Source: an uncultured Eubacteriales bacterium (GTDB lineage Bacteria; Bacillota; Clostridia; Christensenellales; Aristaeellaceae). Taken from it: DNA of 5,419 nt. Below the pieces are notes generated by a model. The model saw only the letters and a list, made by a program, of their open reading frames with translations, had not been told where the DNA came from and did not search any database. The position numbers and the translations under genes are program-made. Positions 1 to 5,419 of this stretch are shown one piece after another (positions within the stretch are counted from its first letter, which is position 1; each line of letters opens with the position of its first letter). The stretch spans positions 1 to 5,419 of the forward strand of contig CADBNX010000333.1 of assembly GCA_902796115.1 (NCBI GenBank). Reading direction: 5' to 3'.

Positions 1-219
1 GCCAAGCAGGTGAGCCGCGTCGTGCGTTCCGCGAGCGGCATGGGTTTCCGCGAATACATCACGCAGCTGCGCATGGAAAAAGCGGCGCAGCTCCTGGCGG
101 AGGGCAGAAGCTCCACCGAAACCGCGCCGCTCGTCGGCTTCACCGACGTGAGTTATTTCACCAAAGTATTCCGCAGCGTGATGGGCTGCACCCCGGGACA
201 GTACAAACAGAGCTTGTAG
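1..219 (+). CDS. AraC-family transcriptional regulator, C-terminal fragment (5' end outside window)
   Basis: This is the last 72 residues of a DNA-binding regulator; the frame is open to the left window edge, so the start and any sensor or receiver domain are missing. What is visible is the end of the first helix-turn-helix (SRVVRSASGMGFREYI), the linker helix (LRMEKAAQLLAEG), and the full second helix-turn-helix with the family signature VGFTDVSYFTKVFRSVMGCTPGQY, close to the AraC/XylS consensus GFxDxSYFxxxFKxxxGxTPxxYR. The protein stops a few residues after that signature, as is usual in the family. It could be a stand-alone AraC activator or a YesN-type response regulator; the missing N-terminus would decide. 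It lies on the same strand as the acetyltransferase and sialidase-like genes, but a promoter in the following gap suggests those can be transcribed separately. It may regulate them, which is inference from position only. Confidence 0.93.
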   Translation, partial: AKQVSRVVRSASGMGFREYITQLRMEKAAQLLAEGRSSTETAPLVGFTDVSYFTKVFRSVMGCTPGQYKQSL

Positions 220-224
220 CCTGC

Positions 225-253
225 TTGTCATTTCCGGTGTTTGATGATAGAAT
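225..253 (+). promoter_or_regulatory. SigA-type promoter for the acetyltransferase/sialidase-like operon
   Basis: A -35 box TTGTCA (225-230, five of six consensus bases) is separated by exactly 17 bases from a -10 box TAGAAT (248-253, five of six). It sits six bases after the stop codon of the upstream AraC-family gene and points at the acetyltransferase gene. Transcription would begin near 260-262, giving a leader of roughly 86-88 bases before the start codon at 348. The match to the vegetative consensus and the ideal spacing are seen directly; activity is inferred. Confidence 0.55.
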
Positions 254-275
254 AGCCCTGCATAAGAAGAGATGT

Positions 276-330
276 GCCGGCCGGAATGCCGGAGGCTGTC
301 TGATCAGGCCGTCGTTTTTTTCAGGCAGCC
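276..330 (+). promoter_or_regulatory. Structured 5' leader with two mutually exclusive hairpins
   Basis: The leader of the acetyltransferase transcript contains a small CCGG/CCGG hairpin (281-284 with 289-292). It also contains a ten-pair stem formed by 294-303 and 321-330 with one G-U pair and a 17-base loop. The left arm of that stem can instead fold locally (GGC 294-296 with GCC 308-310, CT 300-301 with AG 306-307). That leaves seven T residues (315-321) just downstream, a weak terminator-like arrangement. The long stem would bury part of the T tract and end just before the ribosome binding site (333-339). This could be an attenuator, or simply the remains of a terminator for the upstream gene. 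No known riboswitch class was recognised. Confidence 0.3.
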
Positions 331-347
331 GGAAAGGAGAGATACAT

Positions 348-1490
348 ATGGAAGAAGTGGTTCGTCTCACAGGCGCGGATTATGAACAGGCGATCGATTC
401 CCTGGATCTGGTATTCAGCCAGCGCGACCGGCCGCACCGTTTTGAAACGGCGCTGCCCCGCATGTGCGTGCCGGACGACGAGCACATGGGCAGGCATTTC
501 GCCGTCAAGGTGGACGGACGGATCGTATCCATGCTGGGTGTGTATCCGCTGCCGGTGGTGATCGCCGGCGAAAGGTTCCTTTTTTCCACCACCGGCAATG
601 TGGCCACAAAATACCGTTACGAGGGCCGGGGCTACGCCCACCGGCTGCTGAACAGAGCCATGGAGGAGCTCGGCCGCATCGGCGCGGACGCCTCCCGCCT
701 GGGCGGATTCCGGCAGCGCTACAATCGTTTCGGCTTTGAAATCGCGGGCAGCGTATACCGCATGAACGTCGGAAAAGCCAATATCAAGCAGATCGAAACG
801 GATCCCCTGCGTTTTGTTCCCATCGAAAAAGAGGATAAGGAAACGCTCGCCGCCGCGCAGCGCATCCAGACCCGGGCGCCCTTTTACTGCGACCGGGGCG
901 ATGCCGACGGCTTTTACCGCACCCTGATCGCGTGGCAGGCCCGCCCCTTCGCGGTCTATGACGCAGACACGCTGGTGGGCTGCCTGTGCGCTTCCGCGGA
1001 CGGATGCCGGGCAGAGGAGATCATCGCCCGGGACGCGGAAATCATGGAGCGGACCGTGATCTGCTGGATCCGGCAGATGGGCGTTCCCTCGCTCACCTTC
1101 AGCCTGCCGCCCTGGAACCTGGAAGCCGTCCGCCGGCTGAGCAGAATCTGCCAGAGCCTGAGCATCGATTCCCCGTCGCAGTTCAAGATCATCAACTGGG
1201 CCGGCATCGCGAACGCGCTCTGCCGCGTGCAGAACGAGCGGAAGGAAGTGCCGGACGGCGAGTTCGTGCTGGGCATTCAGAACGGCCCCACGCTGCGCTT
1301 TCTCGCGGAGGGCGGAAAAGCACGCTGCGAGGAAACCGGCGCGAAGAGCGACCTGACGCTGAACGCGCTGGAAGCCACCCGCTTCGTGTTCGGGCCGCAG
1401 GCGCCCTGCACCGTCGCACCCGTCAGCAGCGCGCTCGTCTCTGCGCTGCTGCCGCTGCCGCTCACCTGGTGCGGACAGGACAGGGTATAA
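348..1490 (+). CDS. Eis-like GNAT N-acetyltransferase with C-terminal SCP2-like domain
   Basis: A 380-residue protein predicted to transfer acetyl from acetyl-CoA to an amine; the substrate is unknown. The architecture matches the Eis-type group: an N-terminal GNAT fold (about 1-140), a second GNAT-like region (about 150-270), and a sterol-carrier-like C-terminal domain (about 278-380). The acetyl-CoA signature R/Q-x-x-G-x-G/A is present as R90-Y-E-G93-R-G95 within KYRYEGRGYAHRLL. It is followed by the YNRFGFE motif (125-131), typical of these proteins. The C-terminus ends LPLTWCGQDRV; in characterised Eis the free C-terminal carboxylate takes part in catalysis, and the chain here ends similarly with a hydrophobic residue. 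The ATG at 348 was chosen because AAAGGAG (333-339) lies eight bases upstream; the frame stays open further upstream, but those codons cross the leader. There is no signal peptide or membrane segment, so it is cytoplasmic. It is probably co-transcribed with the sialidase-like gene 32 bases downstream. Confidence 0.88.
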   Translation: MEEVVRLTGADYEQAIDSLDLVFSQRDRPHRFETALPRMCVPDDEHMGRHFAVKVDGRIVSMLGVYPLPVVIAGERFLFSTTGNVATKYRYEGRGYAHRLLNRAMEELGRIGADASRLGGFRQRYNRFGFEIAGSVYRMNVGKANIKQIETDPLRFVPIEKEDKETLAAAQRIQTRAPFYCDRGDADGFYRTLIAWQARPFAVYDADTLVGCLCASADGCRAEEIIARDAEIMERTVICWIRQMGVPSLTFSLPPWNLEAVRRLSRICQSLSIDSPSQFKIINWAGIANALCRVQNERKEVPDGEFVLGIQNGPTLRFLAEGGKARCEETGAKSDLTLNALEATRFVFGPQAPCTVAPVSSALVSALLPLPLTWCGQDRV

Positions 1491-1522
1491 ATCTCCATTC
1501 TCTTCCTGAAAGGGGATTTTCC

Positions 1523-2635
1523 ATGACAACAATCACGGTTTCCGGGATCAGAACCATCTGTTCCAATCCGGACAGCCTGTTCCGCTATTTCGGCTGGCCG
1601 TCCGTGACCCGCCTGCCGGACGGCGGCCTGGCCATGGTCGCCTCCGGTTTCCGGCTCGGGCACATCTGCCCCTTCGGAAAAGGCGTCATTTGTTACAGCC
1701 GGGACGAGGGGGAAAGCTGGACCCTGCCCGCGGTGCTGTTTGACACCCCGCTGGATGACCGCGACTGCGGCATCGCGGAGCTTGGCGGAGGGAAGGTGCT
1801 GGTCACCTCTTTCAACAACTCCGTTCAGGCGCAGCGCAATTGGAACGGCCGCCCGGGTGATCCCCGCTCCCCCGCCCTGCGCGCGCTCTCCGAAAGCTAT
1901 CTTGCCGCTGTGGAAGAAGCGGGCGGCGCGGAGGAGAAGTATCTGGGATCAACCTGCCGCCTCAGCCGGGACGGCGGCGTCACCTTCGGCCCCGTCTTCC
2001 GGGTGCCGGTTTCCTCCCCCCACGGGCCGTGCGCAACGAAAGACGGCAGCGTGCTGTATGTGGGCCGGTACCACAGCAGCGACGACAGCCACGAGCCGGG
2101 CAGGGCCACCATCGCGTGCTATCGGCTTTCTTCCGAAAACCCGGAAGAGGAAGCGCCCGAAAAGCTCGGTTCCGTGCCGGTCATTTCTCCCGACCTTCTG
2201 ATGTGCGAGCCGCACGCGGCCGAACTGCCGGACGGAAGGCTGCTGGTGCATATCCGTGTGCAGGGCACGCATGAGGGGCGCAGCTTCTTTACGGTGTATC
2301 AGAGCGAATCCGCGGACGGCGGACACAGCTTCTCAGCGCCCGTTCCGCTGCTGCCGGAGCAGGGCGGTTCCCCGCCCCACCTGCTGCTGCACTCCTCCGG
2401 GATCCTGATCTCAAGCTACGGGCACAGGCAGCCGCCCTACGGCGTGCGCGTGATGCTGAGCCGGGATCTGGGACGCACCTGGGAAACGGGCCTTCCGCTG
2501 TATGGGGACGGAAGGAGCGCGGATCTGGGCTATCCGTGCACCGTCGAACTGCGGGATCATTCCCTTCTGACCGTGTATTACGAAAACCTCGGGCGTGAAT
2601 CCGTGATCCGCGCAATCCTCTGGAAGCTCGGCTGA
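1523..2635 (+). CDS. Sialidase-superfamily (BNR/Asp-box repeat) protein, cytoplasmic
   Basis: A 370-residue six-bladed beta-propeller type protein of the sialidase/neuraminidase superfamily. Four Asp-box repeats (S-x-D-x-G-x-x-W/F) are visible: SRDEGESW (59-66), SRDGGVTF (148-155), SADGGHSF (263-270) and SRDLGRTW (313-320). The segment GYPCTVEL-LLTVYYE (336-354) resembles the GH33 region carrying the nucleophilic tyrosine, with Y337 and E354 as candidate equivalents. CEPHAAELPDGRLLVHIR (228-245) resembles the strand carrying a catalytic-site glutamate and arginine. DDRD (78-81) is a motif common in bacterial BNR-family homologues. No signal peptide or anchor is seen, so any hydrolysis would be intracellular, on imported oligosaccharides. 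The start is supported by AAAGGGG (1509-1515), seven bases upstream of the ATG. The fold assignment is strong. True sialidase activity is not assured, because many cytoplasmic BNR proteins act on other glycosides or are uncharacterised, and the arginine triad could not be placed with confidence. Confidence 0.85.
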   Translation: MTTITVSGIRTICSNPDSLFRYFGWPSVTRLPDGGLAMVASGFRLGHICPFGKGVICYSRDEGESWTLPAVLFDTPLDDRDCGIAELGGGKVLVTSFNNSVQAQRNWNGRPGDPRSPALRALSESYLAAVEEAGGAEEKYLGSTCRLSRDGGVTFGPVFRVPVSSPHGPCATKDGSVLYVGRYHSSDDSHEPGRATIACYRLSSENPEEEAPEKLGSVPVISPDLLMCEPHAAELPDGRLLVHIRVQGTHEGRSFFTVYQSESADGGHSFSAPVPLLPEQGGSPPHLLLHSSGILISSYGHRQPPYGVRVMLSRDLGRTWETGLPLYGDGRSADLGYPCTVELRDHSLLTVYYENLGRESVIRAILWKLG

Positions 2636-2680
2636 AAACCGGCCGCCGGGAAGGATACAGAGACTGCGTCCGGGGAGAAG

Positions 2681-2702
2681 GGAATAGGCAATAGGGAATA
2701 GG
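2681..2702 (+). repeat. Three-copy heptad repeat GGAATAG with three-frame TAG stops
   Basis: Three tandem seven-base units, GGAATAG (2681-2687), GCAATAG (2688-2694) and GGAATAG (2695-2701), plus one more G. Because seven is not a multiple of three, the TAG in each unit (2685, 2692, 2699) falls in a different reading frame, so every + frame is closed. The complementary strand of the repeat carries no stop. It begins 45 bases after the sialidase-like stop codon. Confidence 0.85.
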
Positions 2703-2780
2703 ACCTGCATGAAATCTGTTTGGAAAACCAGCCCCATCCGTCCCGCTTTGCGATGCATCAGGAGCACGGTAAGGCGCGGA

Positions 2781-2843
2781 GAGAAGCGTGAAAAGAACTC
2801 AAAGCATAGAACAAACTGAAACCTTTCACTTTTCACTCTTCAC
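2781..2843. other. Imperfect inverted repeat in the convergent gap
   Basis: Bases 2781-2795 are the reverse complement of 2829-2843 at 13 of 15 positions, with a perfect eight-base core (GTGAAAAG at 2788-2795 against CTTTTCAC at 2829-2836) and a 33-base loop. The right arm is part of the heptad repeat. It could form a hairpin in transcripts from either strand and help end the two convergent transcripts, but the loop is long and no T-run follows the stem, so it is not a standard intrinsic terminator. Confidence 0.3.
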
Positions 2844-2850
2844 TTTTCAA
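2824..2850 (-). repeat. Heptad repeat (AGTGAAA on minus strand) with three-frame TGA stops
   Basis: Read on the minus strand this is TTGAAA-AGTGAAG-AGTGAAA-AGTGAAA, nearly four units of seven bases. TGA occurs in each unit, at + positions 2847-2849, 2840-2842, 2833-2835 and 2826-2828, so all three minus-strand frames are closed. The response regulator gene reads into this tract and uses the TGA at 2833-2835; its last four codons (K, S, E, E) come from the repeat. Confidence 0.85.
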
Positions 2851-4434
2851 TGACCGCCGCTCCCTCATCCCCGTTCCTTCCCGGAATTCTCCCGGGGTCT
2901 GCCCGGTCGCCTTTTTGAACGCCTGGTTGAAATATTTGGTGGAACAGAATCCGCACTGTTCCGCGATTTCCCCGCTTTTCATACCGGTATCTGCCAGCAG
3001 GCGCTTTGCATGGTCGATGCGCACCTCATTGAGCCTGCCCATCAGGTTTTTGCCGGTGTGCTGCTTATAGAACCTGGACAGATAGGAAGGGTTGTAGTGC
3101 GCCGTTTCCGCCAGCGTGCTCAGGGTGACATCCTCCGCGAAATGCGCTTCCAGGTATTCCTCGATCCGGCGGATCAGCCAGGTGTCCGTATCCTGCCGGG
3201 CGTTTTTTCTTTGCTCAAACAGCCGTTCCGCGGCACTGAGCGAGGCCTTTGCCCATTCCTCTCCCGTAGCATAGGAATCGGACGCCCGGATCAGGCGGCT
3301 TTCCTCCGTTTCGGGCATGCCGTACAGGTTCAGCGCCTCCGAAAACAGCAGTGACAGCGCCGCGCGGGCGGAAGCGGGGGGCGCTTCCGCCGTGCGCATG
3401 GCGGCAAGCCCTTCCGACAGGGCCTTGAGAAAGGCTTCCTTCTGTCCGCGCCGAAGCAGTTCCCAGAGCATGTTCACCTCGTCCAGCGTCGGAAAACGCG
3501 GCGGCCGCGCCTTCGCCGCTTCCTCCGTGGGCAGCATCACCATGCCGCCCTCCTCCCGTACGCCCTCCAGCGCCACCAGGGCGCGCTGATACAGCGCGTG
3601 CAGGGCGTTCCACGGGGCAAACGCACCGCAGCATACCAGCGCCAGGGATGCGTGCCTCTTTTCTTCCTGCATCTGAAACAGCGCGCCGAAGGTTTCCCGC
3701 ACAAACAGCGCCGCCTCCTGCGGCGTGTATTTCGCGTTATCCTCTTTCTGCTGCACCGCCCATACGCAGCGTCCCGCGGACGGGTAAAAGAGGACCGCGA
3801 GCCCCCAGGGGGAGAGCGATCTTGTCAGGTATTCCTGGGCGGAGCGCATCAGCTGATCCCGCTCGCGCAGGGAAGCGTTCGCGGTTCCGATCACAAGCAG
3901 CGCGGGGGCGTGCAGGCGCAGCGGGAGGTGCAGCTCCTCCAGATCGCGATCGTCCGGAAGCGGGGTGCCCCGCACGATGATCCGCTTGAGAAAATACCGG
4001 GTCAGCTCCGTATACAGCGCCTGCGGATCCTCCGCCGCCTCCGGCAGCCGGACCAGGCGCCGCTCCTCCTCCAGCACGCGGATCTTTTCCGCCACCGTAT
4101 CCCGGATCAGATCGTAGCTTTCGATTTTCAGGATATAATCCACACGCTCGTATTTCAGTGCCCGGTAGGCAAAGTCAAACTGATTGTAAGCCGTCAGCAG
4201 GATGAAAAAGCACGCCGGCCACAGCCGTTTGGCACGGTCCAGCAGGTCCAGCCCGCTCAGGCCCGGCATCGATATATCCGACAGGATGATGTCAAAGCGC
4301 ATCCGGTGGATCAGCGCGTCCGCTTCCTCGCCGGAAAGCGCACGGTAGATTTCCAGATCAAAGCACTCGCTCAGGTATCCGTACAGGGAATTGACGATTT
4401 TTTCCTCGTCATCCACGATCATCATGCGGAACAT
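2833..4434 (-). CDS. YesN-like two-component response regulator (receiver + AraC-type DNA-binding domain)
   Basis: A 533-residue cytoplasmic regulator, phosphorylated by the kinase encoded immediately upstream. The N-terminal receiver domain (about 1-120) has all expected residues: acidic pocket D8-D9 (MIVDDEE), phospho-acceptor D53 (ILSDISMPG), T81 (LLTAY) and K103 (DYILK). A long middle region (about 125-415) has no motif I recognise, which is usual for this family. The C-terminal AraC domain (about 422-521) has two helix-turn-helix units: TLSTLAETAHYNPSYLSRFYKQHTG, split as LSTLAETAHY and SYLSRFYKQHTG, then GEIAEQCGFCSTKYF followed by QAFKKATGQTPGEFRE. The start at 4434 has AAAGGA (4443-4448) eight bases upstream; the in-frame ATGs three and four codons later are too far from it. 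The extension of the frame upstream of 4434 only overlaps the kinase gene out of frame. The start lies inside the kinase coding end, suggesting translational coupling. The last residues (529-533) are contributed by a heptad repeat. Confidence 0.93.
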   Translation of the reverse strand: MFRMMIVDDEEKIVNSLYGYLSECFDLEIYRALSGEEADALIHRMRFDIILSDISMPGLSGLDLLDRAKRLWPACFFILLTAYNQFDFAYRALKYERVDYILKIESYDLIRDTVAEKIRVLEEERRLVRLPEAAEDPQALYTELTRYFLKRIIVRGTPLPDDRDLEELHLPLRLHAPALLVIGTANASLRERDQLMRSAQEYLTRSLSPWGLAVLFYPSAGRCVWAVQQKEDNAKYTPQEAALFVRETFGALFQMQEEKRHASLALVCCGAFAPWNALHALYQRALVALEGVREEGGMVMLPTEEAAKARPPRFPTLDEVNMLWELLRRGQKEAFLKALSEGLAAMRTAEAPPASARAALSLLFSEALNLYGMPETEESRLIRASDSYATGEEWAKASLSAAERLFEQRKNARQDTDTWLIRRIEEYLEAHFAEDVTLSTLAETAHYNPSYLSRFYKQHTGKNLMGRLNEVRIDHAKRLLADTGMKSGEIAEQCGFCSTKYFNQAFKKATGQTPGEFREGTGMRERRSLKSEE

Positions 4435-5419
4435 CGGGTTTTTCCTTTCTGATGGTGATTTCGGAACAGAATCCGCCAAGCTCCGAACGGGATACCGTAA
4501 GCCCGCTGCCCTCGGGACAGGCCGCGCGCAGGCGGCGGCTGATATTGAGCAGCGCCACGCTTTCCCCCTCCGGGCTCTCATCCGTTTCCAGCCATCTGCG
4601 CACCTTCCGGATGGTTTCATCCGGCGTGTCCTGTCCGCTGTCTTCCACGCGGATGCGGATTTCCGCCTCGGACGCGGCAAAGCTTACCCGGATCATGCCC
4701 TTCCCCGGCCGGTGCCTGACGCCGTGCTCAAACGCGTTTTCAATCAGAGGCTGGAGCAGGATCTTGGGTACCTGCATCTGCTTTTCCTTCTCCGGACAGG
4801 GCGCGAACTCCGCCTGGACCCGGCCGCCGAAGCGGATCTGCTGAATGCGCATGTACGCTTCCGCGTGTTCGATTTCCTCGCCAAGCGTGGCGTATTCCCG
4901 GTTCTGATCCGTGATGTAGCGCAGGTAATTGCCCATCAAAAGCGCCAGCTGCTCCGCCTGCTCGTATTCCTCGTCCATCAGCATGGCGCGCAGGGTGAAA
5001 TAGGTGTTGTACAGGAAATGCGGGCTGATCTGGTACTGCAGCTGCTTCAGCTCCGCGCGCGAGTGCAGCAGGCGCAGCTCATACTCCTGCCGGATATAGC
5101 GCTGGGTATGCTCACACATCCGGTTGAACTGGTCGAACATCTGCTGGAATTCCGTGCTCCAGGTCGGTTCGATGCGGGTGGAAAAATCCCCCTCCTCGAT
5201 GCGGCGCATCGCCCGGTCCATCCGGCGGATGGGTCTGCGGATGAAATATGCCGTCACGATGATCATCAGCGCCAGCAGGAGCATCACGACGGAATAGCCG
5301 ATAATGGTCGTCATGCGGTACGCGTGCCACTGCCGGTCCAGCGTTTCCATCGGGGTGAGCTGGCAAAGCTTCAGCGGCAGACTGCCCACCTGCCGCCAGG
5401 TGGCAAGATAGCGCTTTCC
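4409..5419 (-). CDS. YesM-like sensor histidine kinase, C-terminal part (5' end outside window)
   Basis: The frame is open to the right window edge; 336 residues are visible (numbered here from the first visible one). Residues 1-36 look like the end of an extracellular sensor domain. A membrane helix follows (about 37-60, TTIIGYSVVMLLLALMIIV), then a HAMP linker (about 59-112), and the His_kinase dimerisation segment with LQYQISPHFLYNT, giving H134 as the phosphorylated histidine. The ATP-binding domain has a good N-box (LLQPLIENAFEHG, N228). The G1 box reads DSGQD (260-264) instead of DxGxG, and the G2 region reads ESVALLN (286-292) instead of the usual GxGLxN. It is a membrane protein that senses an external signal and phosphorylates the downstream regulator. 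The GTG codon at 5387-5389 is not a credible start, because coding sequence continues through it. The stop at 4409-4411 lies 26 bases inside the regulator gene. The ligand is unknown. Confidence 0.92.
   Translation of the reverse strand, partial: GKRYLATWRQVGSLPLKLCQLTPMETLDRQWHAYRMTTIIGYSVVMLLLALMIIVTAYFIRRPIRRMDRAMRRIEEGDFSTRIEPTWSTEFQQMFDQFNRMCEHTQRYIRQEYELRLLHSRAELKQLQYQISPHFLYNTYFTLRAMLMDEEYEQAEQLALLMGNYLRYITDQNREYATLGEEIEHAEAYMRIQQIRFGGRVQAEFAPCPEKEKQMQVPKILLQPLIENAFEHGVRHRPGKGMIRVSFAASEAEIRIRVEDSGQDTPDETIRKVRRWLETDESPEGESVALLNISRRLRAACPEGSGLTVSRSELGGFCSEITIRKEKPDVPHDDRG
4442..4450 (-). promoter_or_regulatory. Ribosome binding site of the response regulator
   Basis: Minus-strand AGAAAGGAA lies within the 3' coding end of the histidine kinase. 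Its AGGA core is eight bases before the ATG at 4434, and this decides the regulator start. Its position inside the kinase gene fits coupled translation of the pair. Confidence 0.6.

Larger units (their letters stand above)
2681..2850. other. Candidate interspersed gene-end element bounded by two heptad repeats
   Basis: The convergent gap between the sialidase-like and response regulator genes is bounded by two different seven-base repeats, each closing all three frames for a ribosome entering from its own side. The interior (2703-2823) has no convincing gene, and its base composition is more AT-rich toward the right end. No terminal inverted repeats, target duplication or transposase are visible, so a mobile origin is only a hypothesis. 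It could instead be a locally expanded repeat tract. Confidence 0.35.

Noticed and set aside
986..1522. Possible N-terminal extension of the sialidase-like gene to 986
   Set aside because: The extension overlaps the acetyltransferase gene out of frame, reads as low-complexity R/G/P-rich sequence, and a good ribosome binding site precedes the ATG at 1523.
321..1532. Long minus-strand open frame (403 codons) opposite the acetyltransferase gene
   Set aside because: It mirrors the real gene, its translation is rich in A, R, G and Q with no recognisable domain, and the + strand product has clear family motifs. It is a by-product of high GC at third codon positions.
2639..2650. Short GC-rich palindromic sequence after the sialidase-like stop as a terminator
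   Set aside because: Only a few base pairs can form and no T-run follows it.
2411..2836. Minus-strand frame starting with a GTG that overlaps the response regulator stop (GTGA)
   Set aside because: The stop-start overlap is created by the heptad repeat. Most of the frame is antisense to the sialidase-like gene and the product resembles no known family.
3598..4452. Plus-strand open frame (284 codons) opposite the response regulator
   Set aside because: It lies antisense to the well-supported receiver and middle region and has no recognisable domain and no convincing ribosome binding site.
4435..4680. N-terminal extension of the response regulator to 4680
   Set aside because: The extension overlaps the histidine kinase ATP-binding domain in another frame, and the receiver domain begins naturally at the ATG at 4434 with a ribosome binding site.

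Overview
The window reads as a piece of a GC-rich Firmicutes chromosome, most likely an anaerobic Clostridia-type gut or rumen bacterium. This is inferred from a YesM/YesN-type two-component pair, AraC-type regulators, strong AGGAG-like ribosome binding sites and a SigA-like promoter. The exact lineage cannot be read from the sequence.

Layout: positions 1-219 (+) hold the C-terminal end of an AraC-family regulator whose start lies outside the window. A 128-base gap follows, with a good promoter (225-253) and a structured leader (about 276-330). Next come an Eis-like GNAT acetyltransferase (348-1490, +) and, 32 bases later, a signal-peptide-less sialidase/BNR-repeat protein (1523-2635, +); these two look like one transcription unit. 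On the opposite strand, converging on the sialidase gene, are a YesN-like response regulator (2833-4434, -) and its partner YesM-like sensor histidine kinase (4409-5419, -, N-terminus beyond the window). The kinase is upstream, and its last 26 bases overlap the regulator start.

The convergent gap (2636-2832) is the most unusual part. At its left edge is a heptad repeat with TAG stops in all three + frames. At its right edge is a different heptad repeat with TGA stops in all three - frames. The right repeat runs into the response regulator gene and supplies its last codons and its stop. Together they look like the two ends of a roughly 170-base interspersed element or specialised gene-end module.

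Working model (inference): the membrane kinase senses an extracellular, probably glycan-related cue and phosphorylates the AraC-type response regulator. The sialidase-like protein and acetyltransferase would act in the cytoplasm on imported sugars or amines. No transporter gene is visible to confirm this.
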